Under the pieces are notes generated by a model. That model was not told the DNA's origin. It saw only the letters and a list, made by a program, of their open reading frames with translations, and made no database searches. Of a stretch of 54,676 bases of DNA, positions 26,108 through 36,057 are shown piece by piece. The stretch covers positions 1 through 54,676 of the forward strand of contig NZ_QLYZ01000025.1 of the NCBI RefSeq assembly GCF_003350325.1. The letters are read 5' to 3'. Each line of letters starts with the position of its first letter. Position 1 is the first letter of the stretch. Source of the stretch: Vibrio rhodolitus. GTDB lineage: Bacteria > Pseudomonadota > Gammaproteobacteria > Enterobacterales > Vibrionaceae. Both the position numbers and the translations under genes were made by a program.

Positions 26108-27835
26108 ATGGATTTGAAAACTATCACTTACCTGGTTGTAGGGGCGACATTTATCCTCTACATAGGTATTGCAATCTGGGCACGTGCTGGCTCAACGAAA
26201 GAATTCTACGTTGCTGGCGGCGGTGTAAACCCAATTGCAAACGGCATGGCGACAGCCGCTGACTGGATGTCAGCAGCATCGTTCATCTCAATGGCGGGTC
26301 TAATTGCCTTTATGGGTTACGGTGGTTCCGTATTCCTAATGGGTTGGACTGGTGGTTACGTACTACTTGCTCTACTACTGGCACCTTACCTACGTAAGTT
26401 TGGTAAGTTTACCGTGCCTGAATTCGTAGGCGAACGCTTCTACTCAAACACAGCACGTATTGTAGCGGTTGTGTGTCTTATCATCGCTTCGGTAACTTAC
26501 GTTATCGGTCAGATGAAAGGTGTGGGTGTGGCATTTGGTCGTTTCCTAGAAGTTGATTACTCAACAGGTCTACTGATCGGTATGTGTATCGTATTTATGT
26601 ACGCCGTAATGGGCGGCATGAAAGGTATTACGTACACGCAGATTGCTCAATATTGCGTACTCATTCTTGCTTACACTATCCCTGCAATCTTTATCTCTCT
26701 GCAGCTAACTGGTCACCCTCTACCACAAATCGGTCTTGGGAGTACCATCTCTGGTACCGATGTCTATCTACTCGACCGGCTCGATCAGGTGGTAACAGAG
26801 CTTGGCTTTAGTGAATACACCACTCAAGTTCGTGGCGACACACTCAACATGTTCGTCTACACCATGTCACTAATGATTGGTACTGCAGGTCTACCGCACG
26901 TAATCATCCGTTTCTTCACTGTACCTAAAGTACGTGATGCACGAACGTCAGCAGGTTACGCGCTACTGTTCATCGCGATTCTATACACAACTGCTCCTGC
27001 AGTATCAGCGATGGCGCGTCTAAACCTAATGGATACTGTGAACCCGGCTCCTGGTCAGCACCTTGCTTATGATGAGCGTCCTGACTGGTTCAAGAACTGG
27101 GAGAAAACCGGTCTACTAGGCTTTGATGACAAAAACAACGATGGTCTGATTGAGTACACCTCAAACCCAGCGACCAACGAGTTGAAAGTTGACCGTGACA
27201 TCATGGTACTGGCTAACCCTGAGATTGCGAAACTGCCTAACTGGGTAATCGCACTTGTCGCAGCGGGTGGTCTGGCAGCAGCACTATCAACCGCAGCAGG
27301 TCTATTGTTGGCTATCTCCTCGGCGATATCCCACGACTTAATCAAAGGCGTTATCAACCCGAATATTTCTGAGAAGAAAGAGCTACTTGCTAGCCGGATA
27401 TCGATGGCGGTGGCAATTGCGGTGGCAGGCTATTTAGGTCTTAATCCACCAGGCTTTGCCGCCGGTACGGTAGCACTAGCATTCGGTCTTGCGGGCTCGT
27501 CTATCTTCCCGGCACTGATGATGGGTATCTTTAGCAAGAGCATCAACAAAGAAGGCGCGATTGCCGGTATGATCGCTGGTATCAGTGTGACGCTATTCTA
27601 CGTATTCCAACACAAAGGCATCCTATTTGTTGCCGATTGGACTTACCTAGAAAGCTGGGGCAGCAACTGGTTCTTCGGTATTGAGCCAAATGCATTCGGT
27701 GCAATTGGTGCGCTATTCAACTTCATCGTGGCATTCGCAGTATCGAAAGTAACCGCGGAAACACCACAAGAAGTGAAAGATTTGGTAGAACACGTACGTG
27801 TACCAGCTGGTGCTGGCGACGCAGTCGACCACTAA
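26108..27835 (+). CDS. Sodium:solute symporter (VC2705/ActP-like subfamily)
   Basis: The 575-residue product has 13 or so membrane segments of the SSS fold, with GGVNPIANGMATAADWMSAA near the N-terminus and LSTAAGLLLAISSAISHDL, the sodium-site helix, near residue 397. An insertion (about 295-360) contains DKNNDGLIEYTSN, which resembles a calcium-binding EF-hand-like loop. The substrate is probably a short monocarboxylate such as acetate, inferred from family and from acs and crbS/crbR-like genes nearby. Its strong codon bias points to high expression. A terminator follows. Confidence 0.88.
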   Translation: MDLKTITYLVVGATFILYIGIAIWARAGSTKEFYVAGGGVNPIANGMATAADWMSAASFISMAGLIAFMGYGGSVFLMGWTGGYVLLALLLAPYLRKFGKFTVPEFVGERFYSNTARIVAVVCLIIASVTYVIGQMKGVGVAFGRFLEVDYSTGLLIGMCIVFMYAVMGGMKGITYTQIAQYCVLILAYTIPAIFISLQLTGHPLPQIGLGSTISGTDVYLLDRLDQVVTELGFSEYTTQVRGDTLNMFVYTMSLMIGTAGLPHVIIRFFTVPKVRDARTSAGYALLFIAILYTTAPAVSAMARLNLMDTVNPAPGQHLAYDERPDWFKNWEKTGLLGFDDKNNDGLIEYTSNPATNELKVDRDIMVLANPEIAKLPNWVIALVAAGGLAAALSTAAGLLLAISSAISHDLIKGVINPNISEKKELLASRISMAVAIAVAGYLGLNPPGFAAGTVALAFGLAGSSIFPALMMGIFSKSINKEGAIAGMIAGISVTLFYVFQHKGILFVADWTYLESWGSNWFFGIEPNAFGAIGALFNFIVAFAVSKVTAETPQEVKDLVEHVRVPAGAGDAVDH

Positions 27836-27852
27836 AATCTAACGTAAAGCAC

Positions 27853-27876
27853 AAAAGCCCCTTCGGGGGCTTTTTT
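27853..27876 (+). terminator. Terminator of the DUF4212-symporter operon
   Basis: An 8-bp stem (AAAGCCCC with GGGGCTTT) and a TTCG-type loop followed by T residues lie 18 bases after the symporter stop. Confidence 0.88.
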
Positions 27877-27896
27877 ATTCCTGACAGTCTGTTTAA

Positions 27897-27960
27897 ATAA
27901 ACATCTATACCCAATAACTTAACGCGATAACTTGATGAGTTATTGGGTATAAATGTTTAT
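27897..27960. repeat. 23-bp near-perfect inverted repeat
   Basis: Arms 27897-27919 and 27938-27960 pair at 22 of 23 positions (core ATACCCAATAACT / AGTTATTGGGTAT) around an 18-base loop. It follows a complete terminator, has no T tract of its own and lies 25 bases before the next gene. The form suggests a dispersed palindromic repeat (MITE or REP type) or an mRNA leader structure. Confidence 0.75.
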
Positions 27961-27985
27961 CCCGTCGTAGTAGCAAGGAAGCCCT

Positions 27986-28468
27986 ATGTTTAAAAATAAA
28001 CACATTATCATTGCCCTGTTGGTCGCACCGATTCTCTCTATCATCGCTTATTTCGGTACCGATTTAGCACTCAGTGAAAAACCTCATGCGGCAAAAGAAG
28101 GACAGAGTTACAAGCTACTGAGTAAGTCAAACTGCCGTTATACCAGTGGCATCTGTGATATGGAAAATGGCGAGTTCAAGATCAAGTTTCGCTCGGAGAA
28201 ACTGACTGCCGAAGGGCTAGAACTTTCACTGACTTCTGCATTCCCGCTAGAAGGCATTAAGCTCTCTCTGGTTGACGATGCTGAGCAACAAGCCAAACCT
28301 ATCGATATGCAATCTAGTAGTGACGATGGTAAGAACTGGTTGATTAAGCTACCAGCACCGGCTTCAGAAGAAAGCTGGTTGCGTGTTGCGGCGCAAGCAG
28401 ATGGTGTGCTGTACTACGGCGACACTCAAACAGCGTTTGTAAAATACGAAACGCTGCTGAGTGAGTAA
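27986..28468 (+). CDS. Uncharacterised membrane-anchored periplasmic protein
   Basis: The 160-residue product has one N-terminal hydrophobic helix (about residues 7-28) and a predicted beta-rich periplasmic domain. Two cysteines, C50 and C57 (C-x6-C, inside CRYTSGICDMENGEFKI), could form a disulfide in the oxidising periplasm. The small beta domain faintly recalls FixH-like proteins, but no firm family is recognised. It is convergent with the CrbS-like kinase gene, 14 bases away, and downstream of the symporter. A GGAAG site precedes the ATG. Confidence 0.75.
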   Translation: MFKNKHIIIALLVAPILSIIAYFGTDLALSEKPHAAKEGQSYKLLSKSNCRYTSGICDMENGEFKIKFRSEKLTAEGLELSLTSAFPLEGIKLSLVDDAEQQAKPIDMQSSSDDGKNWLIKLPAPASEESWLRVAAQADGVLYYGDTQTAFVKYETLLSE

Positions 28469-28482
28469 AACAACCTTTTAGA

Positions 28483-31400
28483 CTAGGCGATACGATTGAG
28501 TATCGCCCTGAGTTTGAGCGGTTTAACTGGCTTAGGAATAAAGCTAAAACTGTTCGACTCTATCCCTGCCAACATATCTGGCGTGCGATCAGCACTGATA
28601 ATCACACCAATAAAACTGTCGCCAAGGCGCAAGCGGCATTGCTGCAAGATCTCTAGACCTGTACGCCCATTATCAAGCCGGTAGTCAGACAGAATCACAT
28701 CGGGAAGCCAATCATCATCAATGGCTCGCATGCTCTCAACAATGTCGACTGCACAGCGCACATCACAGCCCCAACGCGCCAATAGTTGCTCCATACCAAT
28801 TAAGATATCCGGCTCATTATCCACACACAGCACCTTGATATGACTTAAGTCCGAGACTGCCTGCACAGGGGAAACCATAGCTTGTGGCGCAGCCTGACTG
28901 GCTCGCTTCAAACGAATAGAAAATACGCTGCCACTACCTGGCCAAGAACGCATCGAAATCTGATGCCCAAGTACGCTGGCAATCCCTTTGGAAATCGCCA
29001 GCCCAAGCCCTAAGCCTTGGTCTGAGCGCACCTGGTTGCCGCGATTAAACTCTTCAAAAATCTCTTGCTGTTTATCTTCACTAATCCCCTCACCGTTGTC
29101 CCACACTTCAATGCGAACATCCTCACCACAGCGGCGTACGCCGAGTACAACTTTGCCACGCGGGCTATAGCGAAAGGCATTGGTCAAAAAGTTTTGCACT
29201 ACCCGGCGCAGCAATTTGGGATCTGACTCGACCAGCTGCTTACTCGGCACCATACTAAACTCAATACCTTGCTGCTTGGCTAACGCACTAAATTCGGCAT
29301 TAAGATTGGTCAATACACCGCTAATCGCAAATCCATGCACATTAACATCCAACTTGCCTGACTCTAAACGCGAGATATCCAGCAGATCGCCAATCAAGTC
29401 TTCCGCCGCGCCCAGCGCACTTTCAATATGATTCGCCAGTTGCTTGGTTTCGCTCTCTTTCGCCACTTCAGACAAAGAGGAGGCAAATAAACGCGCAGCA
29501 TTGAGCGGCTGCATTAAGTCATGACTCACCGCCGCCAGAAAACGCGATTTAGAGCGCGATTCATGCTCAGAACGCTGCGTGGCAGTGACCAATTGTTTAT
29601 TTAACCGCTCCAATTCTTGGGTACGCACTTGCACGCGCTCTTCCAGTGTTTCATTGGCATCTTTGAGCGCTTGCTCGGCATCACGAAAGACAGTGATATC
29701 GGTAAAACTCATCACAAAGCCGCCACCTGGCATCGGGTTTCCCTGCACCTCAATCACACGCCCATCAGGACGAACACGAGAAGAAGTATGCCGCGTGCCT
29801 TGTTCTAAATGGTAAATTCGCCGGCGCACATGATCTTCAGGGTCGCCCAAGCCACACAAACCTTGCTCGGCATTGTGACGAATCACATCCGCGATCGGAC
29901 GACCCACTTGGATTAACCCAGGAGGGAATTCAAACAACTCAAGATAACGCTGGTTCCACGCCACCAGCCGCAACTGTTTATCGACCACGGCAATGCCTTG
30001 TCCGATATGTTCAATCGCCCCTTGCAATAAACCACGGCTAAAGTCATACAGCTCAGAGGCTTCATCAACAATGGTCGCCACTTCTTCGAGCTGCATATTG
30101 CGACCTTGTAGCGCCGAAGTCAGTACTAACTTAGCTGAGGAAGCGCCAAAGACGCCAGCCAAAACCCGCTCAGTGTGACGAATCAAACTTGCCGGAGCTT
30201 GCTGGGTCGGCATCAAGGTTTGTCTTTGCTGTCCCCAATATTGCTTAAAGGCGCTGCGCACCCGATGACGCCCAACAAATCGCGAGGCTAACATCTCCAA
30301 TTCTGCCACCGTGACTCGGCTTTGATAGAGACTCATGTTCTCACTTTCAGGCAGAGGGGTACCGATAAACGATGCTGATTGTAGGCGTTCACTTAAACTG
30401 GCGCGCGTGACCAAAGAGATCAGCACATAGCAGAGAGTATTCACGCTTAAGCTCAGCACGATTCCCCAATCTGAAGCCTGCAACCCCACTTCGCGTAACA
30501 CTAATGGCGGCTCAATCAACCACAACAAGACGTTATTGTGGCTATCGCCAGCAAGTAAGCCAGTGGCATTCATCAAGGTGATCAGCCAGAGGGTAAAACC
30601 AAACAGCAAACCAACATACACCCCTTTGCGGTTGCCTTGGCGCCAATACATACCGCCAATCAGCGCTGGGGCAAATTGGCTGATCGCGGCAAAAGAGAGA
30701 AATCCTATCGCTGACAAAGATTGAATGTTGCCCAGCACTTGATAAAACCCCCAAGCCCCAAGTAGCAGCAATAAGATTAACGCGCGACGAATCACCAATA
30801 AAAGCCCCGAGAACTGGCGATGCCCGCGGCTGCTAAGACGCATTCTTCTTAGCAATAAAGGCATCACAAGATCATTGGAAACCATGATGGCGAGCGCGAT
30901 GGTTGAAACAATTACCATCCCACTGGCAGCCGAAGTGCCACCAAGGAACGCGAGGAGCGCCATATCCGTTGCGCCCACCGACATTGGCAAACTAATTACA
31001 TAGGTATCGGCGCTCACCCCAGAAAGCAGCGCTTGCCCAACCCACGCGATCGGCAAAACGAAAATACCCATAAGCACAAGATATAACGGAAAAAGCCAGC
31101 GGGCGGTATGCAGATCTTGTGGTCGCTCGTTCTCCACCACCATGGTATGGAATTGGCGCGGCAAACAAAGAATCGCCATCATGGTCAGCACAGTATGAAT
31201 GATAAGCGTCGGCCAGTTGGGCGCCTGATAGGTTTGCACCGCGAGATCCATTAAGACGATATCGGCGCGATTAAGAGCAAGAAAGAGAATAAAGCAGCCC
31301 ACCACCATAAAGGCAATCAACTTGACCATCGATTCAAACGCAATCGCCATCATCATGCCACGGTGGTGTTCGGTGTTATCGATGTGGCGCGTACCAAACA

Positions 31401-31913
31401 GCATGGTAAAGACCGCTAAGGCGAGCACTACAAACCAAGAAGCATCCACGCCAAATAGCATGCCTTCGGCTTTTAAACTTGGTGCGACAACCTCTAATCC
31501 CATGGTGATGCCACGCAACTGCAGCGCAATATAAGGCAAAATACCCACCACCGCGATCAAGGTGATCACCACCGCGAGTCCTTGTGATTTGCCTAACGGG
31601 CAGCAATAAAGTCGGCAATAGATGTGATGTGTTCGCGCTTAGCGACAATGATCAGTCTGGCGAGAATGCGCCACCCTAAGGTGAAGACGATAATTGGGGC
31701 GATATAGATAGGTAGAAACGACCAAGGGTTACTGCTGGCTTGCCCGACCGTGCCGTAGAATGTCCAAGAGGTACAGTAAACCGCGATGGATAAGCTGTAA
31801 ATCCACGGTCGCCATTTGGCGAGCCAACCGCGCTGTTTGTCTCCGTACCATGCAATCCAAAATAACAGTCCTAGATATAACAACGATACGGGAATCACGA
31901 GCCATCCTTGCAT
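28483..31913 (-). pseudogene. crbS: CrbS-like symporter/sensor hybrid histidine kinase, split by a frameshift
   Basis: CrbS senses or transports acetate-type solutes and controls acs with CrbR. The reading frame starts at 31913 (MQGWLVIPVS), runs 106 codons to HITSIADFIAAR and meets TAG at 31593-31595. The remainder continues in another frame from about 31591 to 28483. Restoring one base between 31592 and 31595 would give one frame of about 1143 codons with no other interruption. Domains: SSS transporter, STAC-like linker, PAS, coiled coil, HisKA with the His in AVSHDLMQPLN (residue 684 of the downstream frame), ATPase (GLGLGLAI), and a C-terminal receiver with Asp in LSDYRLDNG (residue 963). 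It may be a real mutation or an assembly error. Confidence 0.85.
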
Positions 31914-31927
31914 GCGATATCCTTTAA

Positions 31928-31969
31928 ATACACTCTGTTAGATAGCGCTATTAAACTAACAGAGTGTAT
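31928..31969 (-). promoter_or_regulatory. 14-bp perfect hairpin just before the crbS start
   Basis: Arms 31928-31941 and 31956-31969 (ATACACTCTGTTAG / CTAACAGAGTGTAT) pair perfectly. The 14-base loop itself contains the palindrome TAGCGCTA. On the minus strand the stem ends immediately before TAAAGGATATCGC and the crbS ATG. It could be the terminator of the upstream MFS gene (no T tract), a translational control element or an mRNA-stabilising structure. Confidence 0.6.
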
Positions 31970-31988
31970 AAATATCAATCAGATGAGG

Positions 31989-33176
31989 TTAATTCTGTGC
32001 TTCAAGCTCAGCTTTATCTGCCCCATCTTTTCCACGTCGTGCTTTTGGCTCGGCGTGAATGAACAATGCCAGAGCGCCCATCGCCGCCATCGCCCAAAAC
32101 ACATTAGCGCCCCAATTCTCATAGCCCCAGCCACTTAGTGCTGTCATCAGTGCAATAAACGCTCCTAATGGAATCGCGTTGTACAGCGCCTGCAAAGCCA
32201 CCATACGATTTTGATCAGAGGCTTGAATGTATTGAATCGCGGCAATGTGCGCCACCGCAAAGGTCACGCCGTGTAAAAGTTGGATCACCACCAGTGCCAG
32301 CAGTGCCGTGGTAGACGCGGTGATACCCCAACGCACCATGACGCCAACCGAGGCAACCACAAACAGCGCACGTAAACTCCAACCAACAAACAGTCGCTTA
32401 CTCAGGGCAAACACCAACACTTCCGCGACCACCCCAAGGCTCCACAAATAACCGATCACAGCTTCTGAGTAACCCGCCTCTTTCCAGTAGATGGAGCTAA
32501 AACTGTAGTAAGCGGCATGGCTACCTTGGATCAGAGCCACCAAAGTTAGGAAGCGAATCACACTGCTTTCACGTAATAGTTCACTTAACTTAGGTCGCAC
32601 CATCTGCTGCTCAGAGTCCGTCACCGGCATCGGATTGATGGCGCGCATCGAAAACAATAAGGCGATAAACATACCAAACAGCGCGGTGAAGAGGATCATG
32701 TCAGAGCCATACAGCGAGACCAAATAGCCAACCACCGTTGAACCAGCGATAAATGCCACCGAGCCCCACAAACGAGTACGACCATAATCCAACATCTTGA
32801 GTCGACCATAGTAGTTCGCCATCGCATCAGAGATTGGGATCAGCGGTCCAAGACACAGGTTGAATAAAATCGTTGCTGCCGCCATTAACCAGAAGCTACC
32901 GCCAGTAAAAAAGTGGAAACCAACAAATATAAGCCCGGCGAAGGTGATCATTCTCAGCGCAGGCATAAGGTGTTCCACCTTATGAATACGCGGAGTCAGC
33001 ACTAAGTTCGCCACACAGCGGGTGGCAAAACCCAATCCCAATAAAATACCAATATCAGAAGGCGAGACGCCTTGCTCTTCAAACCACAGCGCCCAAAATG
33101 GCAAATAGACGCCATAAGCAAAAAAGAAACCAATCAGGTATTGAGAAATCCAGCCATAAGGCGAAGGGGTAAACAT
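31989..33176 (-). CDS. MFS transporter, HcaT-like (3-phenylpropionate permease type)
   Basis: The 395-residue product has 12 hydrophobic segments. It has an N-terminal half like HcaT/nucleoside:H+ symporters: YFFFAYG-type start, WALWFEEQGVSPSDIGILLG, and NYYGRLKMLDYGRTRLWGSVAFI in the central loop. HcaT is a suspected 3-phenylpropionate transporter, but the substrate of this copy is unknown; no aromatic degradation genes are adjacent. It lies upstream of the crbS-like gene on the same strand, 75 bases away. Confidence 0.83.
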   Translation of the reverse strand: MFTPSPYGWISQYLIGFFFAYGVYLPFWALWFEEQGVSPSDIGILLGLGFATRCVANLVLTPRIHKVEHLMPALRMITFAGLIFVGFHFFTGGSFWLMAAATILFNLCLGPLIPISDAMANYYGRLKMLDYGRTRLWGSVAFIAGSTVVGYLVSLYGSDMILFTALFGMFIALLFSMRAINPMPVTDSEQQMVRPKLSELLRESSVIRFLTLVALIQGSHAAYYSFSSIYWKEAGYSEAVIGYLWSLGVVAEVLVFALSKRLFVGWSLRALFVVASVGVMVRWGITASTTALLALVVIQLLHGVTFAVAHIAAIQYIQASDQNRMVALQALYNAIPLGAFIALMTALSGWGYENWGANVFWAMAAMGALALFIHAEPKARRGKDGADKAELEAQN

Positions 33177-33362
33177 GACAACCTCTAAAATATGTATCAG
33201 CTGGCGGTATTATCTACTGAGCGCCGACAGAGAAAAAGGGAACATTCAATTTGTTGCTCTTTCCTCTTTGTCTAACACGACTTGCTTCGACCAAAGTCGT
33301 CTAGCGCAGCCAAGTAAATTTGTCACACTTAGGAGGTAGAAGCCGAGATTCTAAGGTGCATC

Positions 33363-35189
33363 ATGCCAGACAAATTTAACATGCAATCTCCTCCATTCGA
33401 CCGCTTGGATGAAGCTCAACAACAAACACTGCGAGCTTCACTAGATGTGGCTTACTTCCGTGGTCGAGATACGATTTTACGCAGCGGCGCAGCAAGCAAA
33501 CACTTACACATTTTGATCAAAGGGGTGGTCGAAGAACAATCGACTGATGGTAAAGAAATTTTTGCCCATTATGCCAATGATGATTTGTTTGATGTGCGTT
33601 CGTTATTTGAAGGTGAAACACGCCACAATTATATCGCGCTTGAAGATACGCTTTCCTATCTATTGCCCAAAGAAGTATTTCTCGATTTATATGAGCAAAA
33701 TGGGCAATTTGCGGCCTACTTCGACAATAACCTTGCCAAACGCCAAGCGCTGGTTGAAGCGGCGCAACAACAGCAGAATCTCGCCGAATTTATTTTGAAC
33801 AAGGTCGATAGTGATATCTACCATCCACCGCGTATTCTTGCGCATGATCAGCCGCTTGATGAAGTCACTCTGTTTCTCAAGAGCAATGCGGTCGACTCGG
33901 CATTGATTGAACTTGCTGACGATGATCCTCGCTTACAACAAAACCCCAGTCAATTGCCCTACGGCATTATCACCCGCACCAATATGCTGCATGCGGTGAT
34001 GCTCGATAGGCTGCCGCTCGATACGCCAGTTGGTCAAGTCGCAACGTTTCCCGTCATGCATGTCGATGAAGGTGACTTCCTGTTTAATGCCATGATAGCC
34101 ATGACGCGCAACCGAATGAAGCGACTTATGGTTTGTGATGGCAACCAACCTGTGGGCATGTTGGATATGACGCAGATCCTCAGCGCCTTCTCCACCCATT
34201 CACATGTATTAACCTTAAGTATTGCCCGTGCGACTTGCGTTGAAGAGTTAGCAATCGCTTCCAATAAACAACGTCAGTTGGTCGACAGCTTGCTCAGCAA
34301 TGGCATTCGCACTCGCTTTATTATGGAGCTTATCTCCGCGGTCAATGAGCAAATCATCGAGAAAGCGTTTGAATTAGTGGTGCCACCCGCTCTACACGAT
34401 CATTGCTGCTTAATCGTACTTGGCTCAGAAGGTCGCGGGGAGCAAATCCTCAAGACCGATCAAGACAATGCACTGATCATTAAAGATGGCTTACATTGGG
34501 AACAATGTGCCAAGGTGATGAACGAACTGACTCACACCTTGCAGCAACTCGGCTACCCTCTTTGCCCGGGCAATGTCATGGTCAATAACCCCGAATGGGT
34601 TAAATCACAAAGCGAGTGGAAACTGACCTTAAAACAATGGTCAAAAGCCACTAATGCCGAGCAAGTAATGAAGCTGGCAATTATGGCGGATGCACATGCG
34701 GTAGCCGGTAATGAAGATCTGCTGCAACCGGTTAGTGATCACTTACAAAAAATCATGTTCAACAACATGTTGACGCTGCAAGACTTCTCGCGACCAGCAT
34801 TGCAATTCTCCCTACCACTAACACTGTTTGGTAACGTCAAAAACGACAAACAAGGACTGGATCTAAAAAGCGGGGGCATCTTCCCCATCGTGCATGGTAT
34901 TCGCACACTCGCGCTTGAATACGGCGTGATAGAGAAAAACACCTTTGAACGGATTGAGACCCTACGCCGCAAAAAGATCCTCGAGCCAGAAACCGCAGAT
35001 AACCTCAATGAGGCGCTTAAGCTGTTCTTTAAATTGCGCCTTGCTCAGCAGCTTAGCAATCAACACAATCACAACCGGATTGATCTTAAGCAACTCGACC
35101 GAAGTGAGCGTGACTTATTGCGCCACAGCCTGCATGTGGTGAAAAAATTTAAGCAATTCCTTGGCTATCATTATCAGATAAGAGATTAG
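33363..35189 (+). CDS. cNMP-binding / CBS / DUF294 nucleotidyltransferase-like protein
   Basis: The 608-residue product has an N-terminal cyclic-nucleotide-binding-like domain (about 15-120), a pair of CBS domains (about 155-275), and a DUF294 nucleotidyltransferase-like domain. The last carries GSEGRGEQ at 354-361 and the metal-binding pair D366/D368 in KTDQDN. A helical C-terminal substrate-binding domain follows. The layout resembles GlnD-type nucleotidylyltransferases, but no substrate is known. It is followed 12 bases later by a DEDDh exonuclease gene and then acs. The divergent MFS gene shares the 186-base promoter region. Confidence 0.88.
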   Translation: MPDKFNMQSPPFDRLDEAQQQTLRASLDVAYFRGRDTILRSGAASKHLHILIKGVVEEQSTDGKEIFAHYANDDLFDVRSLFEGETRHNYIALEDTLSYLLPKEVFLDLYEQNGQFAAYFDNNLAKRQALVEAAQQQQNLAEFILNKVDSDIYHPPRILAHDQPLDEVTLFLKSNAVDSALIELADDDPRLQQNPSQLPYGIITRTNMLHAVMLDRLPLDTPVGQVATFPVMHVDEGDFLFNAMIAMTRNRMKRLMVCDGNQPVGMLDMTQILSAFSTHSHVLTLSIARATCVEELAIASNKQRQLVDSLLSNGIRTRFIMELISAVNEQIIEKAFELVVPPALHDHCCLIVLGSEGRGEQILKTDQDNALIIKDGLHWEQCAKVMNELTHTLQQLGYPLCPGNVMVNNPEWVKSQSEWKLTLKQWSKATNAEQVMKLAIMADAHAVAGNEDLLQPVSDHLQKIMFNNMLTLQDFSRPALQFSLPLTLFGNVKNDKQGLDLKSGGIFPIVHGIRTLALEYGVIEKNTFERIETLRRKKILEPETADNLNEALKLFFKLRLAQQLSNQHNHNRIDLKQLDRSERDLLRHSLHVVKKFKQFLGYHYQIRD

Positions 35190-35201
35190 TGGAGAGCGGG
35201 T

Positions 35202-35834
35202 ATGAATTGGTTACAACGACGCTATTGGCACTACAAACTCAAAGGCTCACCGTTCCAACACTATTTTGGTTCGTTAACTCAAGGCGAGTACGTCTCACTC
35301 GACTGTGAAACCACCAGCTTAGATCCCAATCGAGCTGAGCTAGTCACCATTGCGGCAACTAAAATCATTGATAACCGCATTATCACCAGCCAGCCCTTTG
35401 AGGTCCGCTTACGCGCGCCGCAATCTCTCGACTCAGGCTCGGTAAAAATACATAAGATCCGCCACAAAGATCTCGAAGACGGCATCGATGAAAAACAGGC
35501 GCTACTCAAGCTACTGCACTTTATCGGTAACCGCCCTTTGGTGGGCTATCACATTCGCTATGATAAGAAGATCCTCGATCTGGCTTGCAAAAAACAGCTT
35601 GGCTTTCCACTGCCCAACCCACTGATTGAAGTGAGCCAGATCTATCATGACAAATTAGAGCAGCACCTGCCCAACGCCTACTTCGACTTAAGTTTAGACG
35701 CCATCTGCAAGCATTTAGACTTACCGATGCAGGATAAACACGATGCACTGCAAGACGCAATTTCTGCCGCGCTTGTCTTTGTTAGGCTGACCAAAGGCGA
35801 TCTGCCAAGTCTCTCCATTCCATACCAACGTTAA
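35202..35834 (+). CDS. DnaQ-like 3'-5' exonuclease (DEDDh)
   Basis: The 210-residue product has Exo I D34-x-E36 in SLDCETTSLDP, Exo II in LVGYHIRYDKKILD, and Exo III with H180 and D185 in HDALQDA. The catalytic set of the DEDDh class is therefore complete. It is close in length to stand-alone DnaQ domains and lacks the clamp- or polymerase-binding tail. The gene is 12 bases after the DUF294 gene, in one operon with it. Its substrate is unknown: DNA, RNA or a small nucleotide. Confidence 0.88.
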   Translation: MNWLQRRYWHYKLKGSPFQHYFGSLTQGEYVSLDCETTSLDPNRAELVTIAATKIIDNRIITSQPFEVRLRAPQSLDSGSVKIHKIRHKDLEDGIDEKQALLKLLHFIGNRPLVGYHIRYDKKILDLACKKQLGFPLPNPLIEVSQIYHDKLEQHLPNAYFDLSLDAICKHLDLPMQDKHDALQDAISAALVFVRLTKGDLPSLSIPYQR

Positions 35835-36057
35835 GGTACGCCGTTGATTTCAGCGCGGGGGATAGCCAGCCGTTTTAACTCGACTCATCCCCCATTCATC
35901 CTAAAGTCTAATTGAGAAAATAGCGGCGCTGGCTGACAGTTATAGCATTGCTAGGTTCAGGCTTATGAGCTTAGAGCTTGAAAACAAAGATGTGACTGTA
36001 GATGCCATTTCTTATTTTTTGTCTACAGAATCGCTCAATTCACAAGGAGAGAGAGCA

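Noticed and set aside
30542..31648. Additional minus-strand and plus-strand ORFs within the crbS-like gene
   Set aside because: They are alternative-frame shadows; the two frames joined by one missing base explain the whole region as one protein.
35965..36057. Upstream in-frame extension of acs by 31 codons
   Set aside because: The extension does not resemble any Acs N-terminus, and a strong ribosome binding site stands before the ATG at 36058.
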